Assembly (NCBI GenBank): GCA_009779515.1
Contig: WREE01000010.1
Span: forward strand, 1 to 22,887
Source of the DNA: Symbiobacteriaceae bacterium
GTDB taxonomy: Bacteria > Bacillota > JAAYKD01 > WRDA01
Direction: 5' to 3'
Length of the DNA: 22,887 nt
Shown here in pieces: positions 1-8,567 of this stretch. A program made the position numbers and the translations under genes. The notes under the pieces were generated by a model. That model did no database searches. It had not been told where the DNA came from and saw only the letters and a list, made by a program, of their open reading frames with translations. How positions within the stretch are numbered: the stretch's first letter is position 1; each line of letters starts with the position of its first letter.

Positions 1-347
1 ACATCGTCGACAATAACCGGAACTTTTTCCAGTAAGCTTTCTTCTTTGACCATAACGCCGGCGGCTTTGGCTTGCTGGCAGGCTAAGAGAATATTTTTTT
101 CCAGATCCTCTATACCGTTAAAGGACGCAAAACCCCAACCTCCATGGTGCAGAGCTCGCACATTCCCCCCGTAGAGATTGGAGGTGCGCACTTGCTCCAG
201 TACCTGACCTTGAAACTGGATAACTAAGTCCCGACTGTCTTCAAAGCGAACTTCACAGTAGTCCACATCGGCTTTTTTTAAACCTTGCAACAGAAGCTCT
301 TTCATCTCCGAAAAAGCGGTCTCAAACTGTGGCACTTCAACATCCAT
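1..347 (-). CDS. TldD/PmbA-family metallopeptidase, N-terminal part (3' end outside window)
   Basis: The minus strand from 347 down to base 1 is one open frame of about 115 residues, cut by the window edge. It begins MDVEVPQFETAFSEM. It contains DYCEVRFEDSRDL and, near residues 65-75, the segment RALHHGGWGFAS, which is the typical N-terminal signature of TldD/PmbA proteins. Family members are Zn-dependent peptidases that process modified peptides such as microcins or act in protein maturation; the zinc-binding motif lies further downstream and is not visible here. The start is uncertain. ATG 347 sits directly against an AAAGG sequence, so the in-frame GTG at 335, about 8 bases after AAGGATGG, may be the true start. 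The gene is divergent from the DUF1576 gene. The family call is firm; TldD versus PmbA paralogue cannot be settled from this part. Confidence 0.8.
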   Translation of the reverse strand, partial: MDVEVPQFETAFSEMKELLLQGLKKADVDYCEVRFEDSRDLVIQFQGQVLEQVRTSNLYGGNVRALHHGGWGFASFNGIEDLEKNILLACQQAKAAGVMVKEESLLEKVPVIVDD

Positions 348-385
348 CCTTTCTGGCTTTCTTAGTAACTAACCTAAGTTTCGCC

Positions 386-437
386 ATTATATAACTGTTT
401 TCCTTTATTGCTTTTGTCTAAACAGGAAGGATATAAG
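386..437. promoter_or_regulatory. Divergent promoter region between tldD-like and DUF1576 genes
   Basis: On the plus strand, TTGCTT (408-413) and TATAAG (432-437) are separated by 18 bases and could serve the DUF1576 gene. On the minus strand, TATAAT (391-386) lies about 40 bases before the TldD-like start, but no good -35 element precedes it. These are matches to the sigma-A consensus by eye only. Confidence 0.35.
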
Positions 438-488
438 CAGCTTTAAAACTAATTTAGTAGTAAACAATCTGTAAAGGGTGGGACGGCT

Positions 489-1757
489 TTGACGCAGGAG
501 GAAAGCACTTGGAGGCAAAACATCCTTTTTCATAAACCCTACCGGGTTCACAGTATACTATATTTTATTTACATCCTCCAAGGTTTGCTCTACTCTTCGG
601 GAGATAGTTTAGTAAATGGCTGGCATGTTTTGCTAACCACCCCGGACATTTTGGTCTCTGACGCTATAGCTCTGGGTGGTCTGGGTGCCGCTTTAGTCAA
701 TGTAGGTTGCGTAGGGCTATTAGCCTTAGGGGTGATGAAAATAGCAGGAGTTGAGCTTAAAGGGTTAGCCTTAGGCACCCTGGGGCTGGCTACCGGCTTT
801 GCCTTTTTAGGTAAAAACCCTCTCAATATACTTCCCATTATTCTCGGAGGGTATCTCTACAGCAAATATAAACAAGCACCCTTTAAAGACTATGCTTTGG
901 TTGCCATCCTTTCCTCTTGCTTAGCTCCGGTAGTCACCCAACTGCTTCACTTTCCCCAACTCTCTTTCCCTGTAGCCATTAGCTGTGGTCTTGCTTTAGG
1001 CATAGCTGTAGGCTTCATCATGCCCCCTTTAGCGACAACCGTGAGGCAACTCCATCACGGATATAATCTTTATAACGTCGGCTTTGCTGCCGGTTTCCTG
1101 GGTGTGCTTATCTACACCTTATGGTGCAATATGGGTTTAAAGTTTACCCCGGCAAGTATATGGAGTAGCGATTGCCATCAAGAGTTAGCCATCTTCCTAG
1201 GAGTTTTATCCTGCTACTATCTCCTCTGTGCCTGGGGTGCCGGAGATGCCAAGTTCACCCTCAGAGATATCATTTTTACCGACAAACTTCATAGCAATTA
1301 CGGTACCTTACCTTACTCGCTAATTTATACCAATATGGGTTTTTTAGGCTTATCTTGCTTACTGTTGGTCATGATGCTTAAGGGAACCCTATGCGGACCG
1401 GTAATGAGTTCAATCTTGGCAGTAGTAGGCTTTGCGGCAGCCGGTAAGTCTATAACCTCGGGAGCGCCTGTGGTAGCCGGAGTTTTTTTAGCAGCTGGGG
1501 TAAGCAACTTGGTTTTACCTACCCCTCTTTTTTCCAGCTCCGTCTTATCCGCTGCCTTTTTCGCCACCGCTCTCTCACCCCTTTGCCGTCGTTATGGTCC
1601 CTTCTGGGGGGTAGTGGCAGGCTATCTTCACTTGACTCTTGCCACCAACATCACCTCCTTCCACGGGGGCTTGAACTTATACAACAACGGTTTTGCCGCA
1701 GGACTGGCTGCCATGTTGCTTTTGCCTATTATCCAAGCCTGTTACCACGAGCCGTAG
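489..1757 (+). CDS. DUF1576 family polytopic membrane protein
   Basis: This encodes a 422-residue, very hydrophobic protein of about ten membrane segments with a short polar N-terminus. It resembles the DUF1576 family of bacterial integral membrane proteins, whose function is unknown to me. The start is TTG, preceded by AAAGGGTGGG; no ATG is better placed. The protein shows an internal duplication. NVGCVGLLAL at residue 71 aligns with NMGFLGLSCL at 282. GFAFLGK near 103 aligns with GFAAAGK near 314. GYNLYNVGFAAG at 191-202 aligns with GLNLYNNGFAAG at 393-404. Such two-fold repeats are common in channels and transporters, so transport of a small solute is plausible but not shown. The gene ends 57 bases before miaB and could be read together with it. 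Confidence 0.75.
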   Translation: MTQEESTWRQNILFHKPYRVHSILYFIYILQGLLYSSGDSLVNGWHVLLTTPDILVSDAIALGGLGAALVNVGCVGLLALGVMKIAGVELKGLALGTLGLATGFAFLGKNPLNILPIILGGYLYSKYKQAPFKDYALVAILSSCLAPVVTQLLHFPQLSFPVAISCGLALGIAVGFIMPPLATTVRQLHHGYNLYNVGFAAGFLGVLIYTLWCNMGLKFTPASIWSSDCHQELAIFLGVLSCYYLLCAWGAGDAKFTLRDIIFTDKLHSNYGTLPYSLIYTNMGFLGLSCLLLVMMLKGTLCGPVMSSILAVVGFAAAGKSITSGAPVVAGVFLAAGVSNLVLPTPLFSSSVLSAAFFATALSPLCRRYGPFWGVVAGYLHLTLATNITSFHGGLNLYNNGFAAGLAAMLLLPIIQACYHEP

Positions 1758-1814
1758 CTGTTGCAGCTTTCCCACCTGGCACATCAACGAATATAGAGAT
1801 AGGTGATTTAGATC

Positions 1815-3203
1815 ATGACCAATACGCGGGAGGCTGCTCTACAGCTCTTGCTGGAGCGTAGTTTGATGCACCAGGAAGTGTACGGTAGCCTACCTAAGCT
1901 CTTCCTGATGACCTTTGGCTGCCAAATGAACCTTTCCGACGGAGAGCAGATCGCTGGCATGATGAAACAAGCTGGCTACTCCTTAACCCGAGAGCTAGAA
2001 GAGGCAGACTTGGTAGTAGTGCATACGTGCGGAGTACGTGCCGGTGCTGAAACCCGGGTGATGGGACGCATTGGTCAGCTGAAAAGCTTAAAACAGCAAA
2101 AACCCCACTTACTCATCGCCGTAGGTGGTTGTATGACCCAGCAACCCCAAGTGGCAGCCGCAATAAAACGGGTGCATCGCCATGTAGACTTAATTTTTGG
2201 CACTTTAAACCAATTGGATTTTCCTCAGCTACTGGTTGCCTCCTTTGAGGAAAGAGCTCCCCTGGTGAGCTTACAAGAAAGCCCGGGCGAAATAGAGGAA
2301 GGGTTACCCAAAGTTCGCTTAGAACAAGCCAAAGCCTGGGTTCCCATTATGTTCGGTTGCGATAACTTCTGCAGCTACTGCATTGTTCCTTACCTACGGG
2401 GGCGCGAACGCAGCCGTCAACCTCAACATATTGTCGCCGAAGTTACCGCACTGGTCAAAGATGGCGTAGTCGAGGTTACTCTCCTGGGACAAAATGTTAA
2501 CTCTTATGGCAAAGGGTTAGCCGGAACCTCCTTCGCGACTCTCCTGGAGCAAGTAGCAGCAGTTCCAGGCTTGAAGCGTTTACGCTTTATCACTTCCCAC
2601 CCTCGAGATATGACCCCGGAGTTAATTACCACCATGGCTACCTACCCCAATATTTGTCATCAGCTCCATCTTCCGCTACAAGCTGGAAGCAGCCGCATCT
2701 TACAGCTCATGAATCGAGGATACAACCAGGAACACTATCTGGAGCTGGTGGAGAAGCTGCGTCTGGCGATGCCCAATTTAGCTCTAACCACCGACATTAT
2801 CGTAGCTTATCCCGGAGAAAGCCAGGAAGACTTCGCCGAAACCTTAAAGGTAGTAGCCCAGGTGCGCTTCGATAACGCCTTTACCTTCCTCTTCTCCCCC
2901 CGCCCGGGCACCCCTGCTGCTGCCCTGGAGGACGCTATACAACCTGGGGAAAAGCAGGAGCGCATGGAGAGATTAATGGAGTTGGTTGCTCAAATAGCCA
3001 GGGAGAAAAACCAGCTCCTGGTAGGAACTACGGTGGAGGTGTTGGTGGAGAGTGAGAGTAAAAGCGGCGCCGGAATGTTGCTGGGGCGGGGTATGGATCA
3101 CAAGGTTGTTAATTTTCCTGGTTCCCCGGCTTTAATAGGCACCTTGCAACAGGTGCATTTAACCGCCGCCGCCAGTCATCATCTTTTAGGTGAACTTCAA
3201 TGA
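1815..3203 (+). CDS. miaB: tRNA-2-methylthio-N6-dimethylallyladenosine synthase MiaB
   Basis: A radical-SAM methylthiotransferase of 462 residues, the usual length. It adds the 2-methylthio group to i6A37 of tRNAs reading UNN codons, acting after MiaA, which is encoded downstream. The N-terminal UPF0004 domain carries the cluster cysteines C36 (TFGCQMN), C72 (HTCGVR) and C106 (GGCMTQQ). The radical-SAM motif is C182-x3-C186-x2-C189 in GCDNFCSYC, followed by RGRERSR. A TRAM domain occupies roughly the last 70 residues. A small oddity is HTC in place of the usual NTC around C72. A weak AGGTGA site precedes ATG 1815. Its TGA overlaps the mutS ATG by four bases, so the two are probably translationally coupled. 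Confidence 0.95.
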   Translation: MTNTREAALQLLLERSLMHQEVYGSLPKLFLMTFGCQMNLSDGEQIAGMMKQAGYSLTRELEEADLVVVHTCGVRAGAETRVMGRIGQLKSLKQQKPHLLIAVGGCMTQQPQVAAAIKRVHRHVDLIFGTLNQLDFPQLLVASFEERAPLVSLQESPGEIEEGLPKVRLEQAKAWVPIMFGCDNFCSYCIVPYLRGRERSRQPQHIVAEVTALVKDGVVEVTLLGQNVNSYGKGLAGTSFATLLEQVAAVPGLKRLRFITSHPRDMTPELITTMATYPNICHQLHLPLQAGSSRILQLMNRGYNQEHYLELVEKLRLAMPNLALTTDIIVAYPGESQEDFAETLKVVAQVRFDNAFTFLFSPRPGTPAAALEDAIQPGEKQERMERLMELVAQIAREKNQLLVGTTVEVLVESESKSGAGMLLGRGMDHKVVNFPGSPALIGTLQQVHLTAAASHHLLGELQ

Positions 3204-5797
3204 GCAGCCTAACCCGACAACAACACACTCCTATGATCCAACAGTACTTAGCCCTGAAGCGCCAGTATCCCGACTGCCTACTCTTTTTTCGCTTAGGGGA
3301 CTTCTACGAGCTTTTTTTTGATGATGCCCTGACAGCTGCTCCCATACTGGAAATTGTTCTAACCAGCCGGGGAGAGAGTGCCGGAGAAAGGATCCCTATG
3401 TGCGGGGTTCCTTACCACGCAGCTGAAGGTTACCTGACCAAGCTGGTGGCAGCCGGTTGCAAAGTGGCTGTTTGTGAACAGATAGAAGACCCGAAAACCA
3501 CGAAAGGGTTGGTAGGACGTGAGGTGGTACGGGTTCTCACCCCCGGCACCGCTACTCTGGGAGGTTTACTTCAGGAAAGAAAAAGCAACTATCTGGTGGC
3601 TATTCTGCTCTCCCCCCCCCTCCTTTCTTTAGCAGTTCTGGAAGCCAGCACCGGTTATTTTGGCGTCACCTCTCTTCCCACCGCAGACAAGCTGGCAGCG
3701 TTAAGGGGGGAGCTGCTCCGTTTAGAGCCGGCTGAGGTGCTGTTGGCGGTTGACGAAGATAACACCACCCTTTTACAGCTTATCGCCACCTTAGGTTTCA
3801 CTTGCAGTACCACCCCTTCCAAAGAACCCGAGCTAGCCAGGGAAATTCTGACTTCCGGCAACCTCCTGGCGCAGGTTACCCTGCCGGAAGAACAGCTCCA
3901 GGTAGCCGAAATGGCCTACAGCTATCTCTTAGATCGCGCCAAAACCCCTTTGAGCCACCTTAAACCTCTATTACTCTACAACCTGGCGGGGGGCATGTTG
4001 CTAGACCAGGCTACCCGACGCTCACTGGAACTGGTGCAAACCATGCGGGACAGCAGTTTCAAAGGCTCCCTGTTAGGGGTTATCGATACTACGCGGACTC
4101 CTCTGGGAGCCCGTATGCTGCGCCAGTGGCTCTTGGCGCCCCTTAACTCCTTGCCTCTTATTGAGTATAGGTTAGCAGCTGTCGCTGAACTTAAAGAACT
4201 CAGCCTGACCCGCTTGGATTTGCTCACCCTTTTAAAGCAGATGCAGGATCTGGAGCGCCTGCTGGGGCGGGTAGTTATGGGAAGTGCCACCGCTCGGGAG
4301 CTTATAGGTATCAAGAACTCCCTTAGCTTACTTCCCGCCATAACCGACTTACTCCGGGCGTGCCACAGCTCTCCTTTACAAAAAATCGCCCAGGATATCC
4401 CCTCTCTGAAGGAGCTAACCCAAGAGCTTAGTGCTGCTCTCGAAGAAGACCCCCCGGTCTCTTTACGTGAAGGCGGTTTTATTAAAGATGGCTACCATAA
4501 CGAACTGGACAACTATCGCTTAGCAACTACCCAAGGCAAGGAATGGATTGCCGGTCTTGAACAAAAAGAGCGGGAAAGCACCGGCATCCGCTCTTTGAAA
4601 ATAGGCTACAACAAAGTCTTTGGCTACTATCTGGAGATCACTAACAGTAACGCTTCCATGGTCCCTTCCCACTATATACGTAAGCAAACCTTAGTTAACT
4701 GCGAGCGCTATATTACTCCGGAGCTTAAAGAGATGGAGGAAAGCTTGCTGGGCGCGAAAGAAAAGGCTAACGATTTGGAGTATCAGCTTTTTATGCAGCT
4801 ACGGGAAGCAGTTTTAGCAACCTCGGCTTCGATCCAACTGGCAGCAACCTTGGTGGCTACCCTGGACTGTTATACCTCCCTGGCAGATTTAGCTGAGCAG
4901 CGGCGTTATGTGCGCCCCGAGCTGCGGGATACCCCTATGTTACAAATAAGGGAAGGCCGTCATCCCGTGGTCGAACTCAGCAGCGATCACCCTTTTATTC
5001 CTAACGACGTTTATATGGACCTGGAAAAAAACCGGGTCTTAATTATCACTGGACCAAATATGGCAGGAAAAAGCACTTATCTACGGATGACCGCTCTCAT
5101 CGTCTTAATGGCGCAGATTGGTTCTTTTGTCCCTGCTACCTCAGCCACTATCGGGGTCTTCGACCGGATCTTCACCCGTGTCGGCAGCGGTGACGATTTA
5201 GCCGGCGGGCAGTCTACCTTCATGGTGGAAATGAGCGAGCTTTCGGCTATCCTCGCTTTAGCTACCTCCCGCTCCCTACTGGTTCTGGACGAAATCGGAC
5301 GAGGCACCAGCACCTACGACGGGATGAGTATCGCCCGAGCCTCTCTGGAGTATATCCATAACCCGCGGCTGGTAGGAGCTTTAACCTTATTTGCTACCCA
5401 CTACCATGAACTAACCGATATGGAAAGTTTGCCCGGTGTGCGCAATCTTTCGGTAGCCGTGCGGGAACGGGGTGAAGATGTCGTCTTTCTCCACCGCATT
5501 ACCCCGGGAGCTATCGATAAAAGCTATGGCATAGCCGTGGCCCGCTTGGCAGGGTTGCCGAAACCACTGTTAGACCGTAGCAGCGAGGTTTTAGCTGAGT
5601 TGGAAAGAACACGCCTGAATGCACCCCCTACTGTTCGAGAAGGGAAAAAGGTACCATCTCAAGAGCAGCTTTCCCTCTTTCCTGCAGGGCTACCCTCGGA
5701 AGTTGAAGAGCGGCTGGCCACAGCCGATGTCTTGAATATGACCCCTGTGGAGGCTTTAAACTTCCTGTATGATTTAAAGAAGGTGTTGCGACCATGA
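3200..5797 (+). CDS. mutS: DNA mismatch repair protein MutS
   Basis: An 865-residue MutS1 protein of the expected size, which recognises base mismatches and small loops and recruits MutL. The mismatch-reading wedge F-Y-E is at residues 35-37 (GDFYELF). The ATPase has Walker A GPNMAGKS at 618-625 and Walker B LVLDEIGRGTS with D697 and E698. Near the C-terminus, QLSLF at 823-827 fits the beta-sliding-clamp binding consensus. It starts inside the miaB stop (ATGA) and its own stop overlaps the mutL start in the same way. The miaB-mutS-mutL-miaA order is a known Firmicute arrangement. All key residues I can see are intact. Confidence 0.97.
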   Translation: MSSLTRQQHTPMIQQYLALKRQYPDCLLFFRLGDFYELFFDDALTAAPILEIVLTSRGESAGERIPMCGVPYHAAEGYLTKLVAAGCKVAVCEQIEDPKTTKGLVGREVVRVLTPGTATLGGLLQERKSNYLVAILLSPPLLSLAVLEASTGYFGVTSLPTADKLAALRGELLRLEPAEVLLAVDEDNTTLLQLIATLGFTCSTTPSKEPELAREILTSGNLLAQVTLPEEQLQVAEMAYSYLLDRAKTPLSHLKPLLLYNLAGGMLLDQATRRSLELVQTMRDSSFKGSLLGVIDTTRTPLGARMLRQWLLAPLNSLPLIEYRLAAVAELKELSLTRLDLLTLLKQMQDLERLLGRVVMGSATARELIGIKNSLSLLPAITDLLRACHSSPLQKIAQDIPSLKELTQELSAALEEDPPVSLREGGFIKDGYHNELDNYRLATTQGKEWIAGLEQKERESTGIRSLKIGYNKVFGYYLEITNSNASMVPSHYIRKQTLVNCERYITPELKEMEESLLGAKEKANDLEYQLFMQLREAVLATSASIQLAATLVATLDCYTSLADLAEQRRYVRPELRDTPMLQIREGRHPVVELSSDHPFIPNDVYMDLEKNRVLIITGPNMAGKSTYLRMTALIVLMAQIGSFVPATSATIGVFDRIFTRVGSGDDLAGGQSTFMVEMSELSAILALATSRSLLVLDEIGRGTSTYDGMSIARASLEYIHNPRLVGALTLFATHYHELTDMESLPGVRNLSVAVRERGEDVVFLHRITPGAIDKSYGIAVARLAGLPKPLLDRSSEVLAELERTRLNAPPTVREGKKVPSQEQLSLFPAGLPSEVEERLATADVLNMTPVEALNFLYDLKKVLRP

Positions 5798-7608
5798 CCA
5801 CCACTATACAGGTGCTCAGTGATGACCTTATTAATAAAATTGCAGCCGGGGAGGTAGTAGAACGTCCCGCTGCTGCCTTGAAAGAGATAGTGGAAAATGC
5901 TCTCGATGCCGGGGCTACCCATATCCAGATGCAAACCGAAGGGGGTGGGTTGCACCTTATTCAGGTGCGAGATAACGGCTGTGGCATGAGTCCCGCGGAT
6001 GCTCTGCTGGCAGTACAACGTCATGCTACCAGCAAAATCCGCCAACTTGCCGATTTAGAACAAATTGGGACTTTAGGCTTTCGGGGAGAAGCGCTTCCTT
6101 CCATAGCGGCAGTCTCCCACTTCACCCTCCTAACCCGCACCTCCGCTGAGGAGGCAGGGACTCTGCTCACCCTGGAAGCTGGCAATAAAACACACCAGGA
6201 ATCAGCAGCTCCCTTAGGCACTACAGTTACGGTGAGAGATCTGTTTTACAATACTCCGGCGCGTCTCAAGTTTATGCGCAGCGAACGAAGCGAAAATATG
6301 GCCATCCTCAAAGTAGCGGAGCATTTAGCCTTAACCGCTCCCCAAGTCGCCTTCGAGCTGGTGCAAGACCATCGTCGGACCTTTTATACTCCCGGCAACG
6401 CCAAAATGGAGGAACTGCTCCTTTCCTTGTGGGGACCAGAGGAAGGACGCTTAGGAATTCCTATCGCCGCCACGAAAGATGAAGTAACCCTAACAGGGTA
6501 TATCGCTCCTCCCACAGCAGCCAAAGGTACCCGCTCCCACTGCCATTTGATTATCAACAACCGTTATGTGCAATCCCGCTCTTTGCAACACGCTTTGGAG
6601 GAAGGGTTTCGCCATCTGCTACCGGTCAAACGCTACCCCATGGCTGTTATTAGCCTTACTCTCCCGCATCATATGGTCGATGTTAATGTTCATCCCACCA
6701 AAGCCGAGGTGCAGCTCCATAACGAAAGACTGGTCTACCAGATGCTCCTGGAAGCCGTGCGTCAGGGGTTAACTACCCCACTCCCCCCTTCCTCCTCACA
6801 ACACACAGTGGTGGCGGAGCAGGGGTCTGCGGCTCTCAGCTGGCGGGGAGAGCAGGCCCAGCTGGCAACCTCCCTGGGGGAGCTCCCAAGTAGCTTTACC
6901 GGTTCTACTGCGCGAAAAAATATAAGCAGCGATCTTGCCCAGGTAGCCTCCCCGGTATCTCCTGGAGTTACCCCTCCCTTGGCTAAACCTCATCCTTCTC
7001 CCTCCCTACCCGAAAGCCGAGGGGAGAGTATCTTTCCCCCTTTACGTATCATCAGCCAATTAGCCGGAACTTTTATCTTAGCCCAGAGCAGTCGGGGTTG
7101 GTTTATTTTCGACCAACATGCCGCCCACGAACGGATTTTATATCAAGAAATGGTGAAAAACCTGGAGCAGGAGGCTTTGGCAACCCAGCTGCTGCTGCAC
7201 CCTGTGACCCTTAGCCTCACGGGGGAAGAAGAGCACCTCCTGGAGGAGTACCAGGAACAGCTGGTAAAATTAGGTTTCACCTTGGAACCTTTTGGGGAGC
7301 GCACTTTTCTGCTCCGTGGCATCCCCCATATTCTAGGTGATCAAAGTGGTAAAGAAGCGGTGCAAGACATTTTGGCCACTTTGGCAGAGGAAGGTTCTTC
7401 GGGAGGGCCGCTCTCCCTAGTAGAGAAAGCGCTTATCTCCCTCTCCTGTCACGGTGCTATTAAAGCTAACACGTGGCTACCCATGACTCAGATGGAAGAG
7501 CTGGTACAGCAATTAGGTACAACCCCCTATGCCACAACTTGTCCCCACGGGCGACCGACCCACCGCCTTATCTCTTTAGAGGAGCTGGACAAATGGTTCC
7601 TGCGCTAG
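5794..7608 (+). CDS. mutL: DNA mismatch repair protein MutL (endonuclease type)
   Basis: A 604-residue MutL. The N-terminal GHKL ATPase has E34-N35 in EIVENALDAG, DNGCGM, ATSKI and LGFRGEAL. A low-complexity Ser/Pro-rich linker (about residues 325-420) joins it to the C-terminal dimerisation domain. That domain carries the metal-dependent nicking motif DQHAAHE at 440-446, SCHGAIK, and CPHGRP near the end, so this is the latent endonuclease type found in bacteria lacking MutH. QLLLHP at 465-470 resembles the MutL clamp-binding motif. The last acidic residue of the DQHA(x)2E(x)4E motif is Gln451, with Glu following at 452. Its start overlaps the mutS stop by four bases and its end overlaps miaA by sixteen. 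Confidence 0.95.
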   Translation: MTTTIQVLSDDLINKIAAGEVVERPAAALKEIVENALDAGATHIQMQTEGGGLHLIQVRDNGCGMSPADALLAVQRHATSKIRQLADLEQIGTLGFRGEALPSIAAVSHFTLLTRTSAEEAGTLLTLEAGNKTHQESAAPLGTTVTVRDLFYNTPARLKFMRSERSENMAILKVAEHLALTAPQVAFELVQDHRRTFYTPGNAKMEELLLSLWGPEEGRLGIPIAATKDEVTLTGYIAPPTAAKGTRSHCHLIINNRYVQSRSLQHALEEGFRHLLPVKRYPMAVISLTLPHHMVDVNVHPTKAEVQLHNERLVYQMLLEAVRQGLTTPLPPSSSQHTVVAEQGSAALSWRGEQAQLATSLGELPSSFTGSTARKNISSDLAQVASPVSPGVTPPLAKPHPSPSLPESRGESIFPPLRIISQLAGTFILAQSSRGWFIFDQHAAHERILYQEMVKNLEQEALATQLLLHPVTLSLTGEEEHLLEEYQEQLVKLGFTLEPFGERTFLLRGIPHILGDQSGKEAVQDILATLAEEGSSGGPLSLVEKALISLSCHGAIKANTWLPMTQMEELVQQLGTTPYATTCPHGRPTHRLISLEELDKWFLR

Positions 7609-8552
7609 CTCTGGTTGGTCCTACCGGGGTAGGAAAAACGGAAATCTCCTTGCTCCTAGCCGAAAAACTGCAGGGTGAAATTATCAGCGGCGATTCTATG
7701 CAAGTATACAAAGGCATGGACATTGGCACCGCCAAGGTCACTCCCCCAGAGCAAGCTCGGGTTCCCCATCATTTATTGGATCTTCGCGAACCTAACGAAG
7801 CTTTTTCCGTGGTAGAGTATCAGCAGCTTGCTCGTCACGCTATGGAAGATATATTTAGGCGAGGTAAACTCCCCCTAGTGGTAGGTGGTACCGGCTTCTA
7901 CTTGCGAGCTGCTCTCACCCCTTACACTTTTTCCCCCACGCAGTATCATCCCCTCTATCGCGAAGAATTGCATCGCCGTGGCGCCACCGAAGGGAGTGAA
8001 GTTCTCCATGGCGAATTAGCTCTCGTCGATCCGCTAAGTGCCACCAAGTATCACCCCAACGACCTACGGCGCATTATCCGAGCTTTGGAAGTCTATCATC
8101 ACAGTGGGGTTCCCCTTTCCCGACAAGAAGAGGCAACCAAGGCAGCACCGCCTCTCTACAACTGCTTGTGGTTAGGCTTGGAGCGCTCCCGGGAAGAACT
8201 CTACCGGCGTATAGAGGTTCGGGTAGAAGCCATGATGCAAGCCGGGTTGCTCCAGGAAGTTACCGAACTATACCACCGTTACTGGCAAGGGGAGCTAAGA
8301 GATTCCCCTTTAGGGAGCGCTCGCCAAGCCTTAGGTTATAAAGAACTCATACCGTACCTGGAAGGGCGGCTCTCTTTAGAGGAGGCAGTAGCGACCTTAA
8401 AGCAAGAGACACGCCGCTTTGCTAAAAGGCAAATCATCTGGTTTCGTCGAGACACGGAGATCAACTGGTTCACGGTTAGCAACACCGAAGCTCCCGAGGA
8501 AGTTGTCGCCAGACTGATGGAGCGGATAAAGGTATGGCAGCAAGTTACGTAA
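7593..8552 (+). CDS. miaA: tRNA dimethylallyltransferase MiaA
   Basis: A 319-residue MiaA that transfers dimethylallyl from DMAPP to A37 of tRNAs, making the substrate for MiaB. It has P-loop GPTGVGKT at 9-16, DSMQVYKGMDIGTAK at 34-48 and VVGGTGFYL, all characteristic. The frame is open further upstream to 7473, but that extension would lie inside mutL. ATG 7593 is chosen because family proteins begin just before the P-loop and because AGAGGAG (7577-7583) is well placed. This gives a 16-base overlap with the mutL end. The gene is followed after 15 bases by hflX; no hfq lies between them. Confidence 0.95.
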   Translation: MVPALALVGPTGVGKTEISLLLAEKLQGEIISGDSMQVYKGMDIGTAKVTPPEQARVPHHLLDLREPNEAFSVVEYQQLARHAMEDIFRRGKLPLVVGGTGFYLRAALTPYTFSPTQYHPLYREELHRRGATEGSEVLHGELALVDPLSATKYHPNDLRRIIRALEVYHHSGVPLSRQEEATKAAPPLYNCLWLGLERSREELYRRIEVRVEAMMQAGLLQEVTELYHRYWQGELRDSPLGSARQALGYKELIPYLEGRLSLEEAVATLKQETRRFAKRQIIWFRRDTEINWFTVSNTEAPEEVVARLMERIKVWQQVT

Positions 8553-8567
8553 AAAATAGGAGGAAAT

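Noticed and set aside
5659..6045. Minus-strand ORF of 128 codons over the mutS/mutL junction
   Set aside because: It is antisense to two well-conserved genes, with no domain of its own.
7473..7592. Long upstream extension of miaA
   Set aside because: It lies fully within mutL in another frame, and MiaA proteins begin just before the P-loop.
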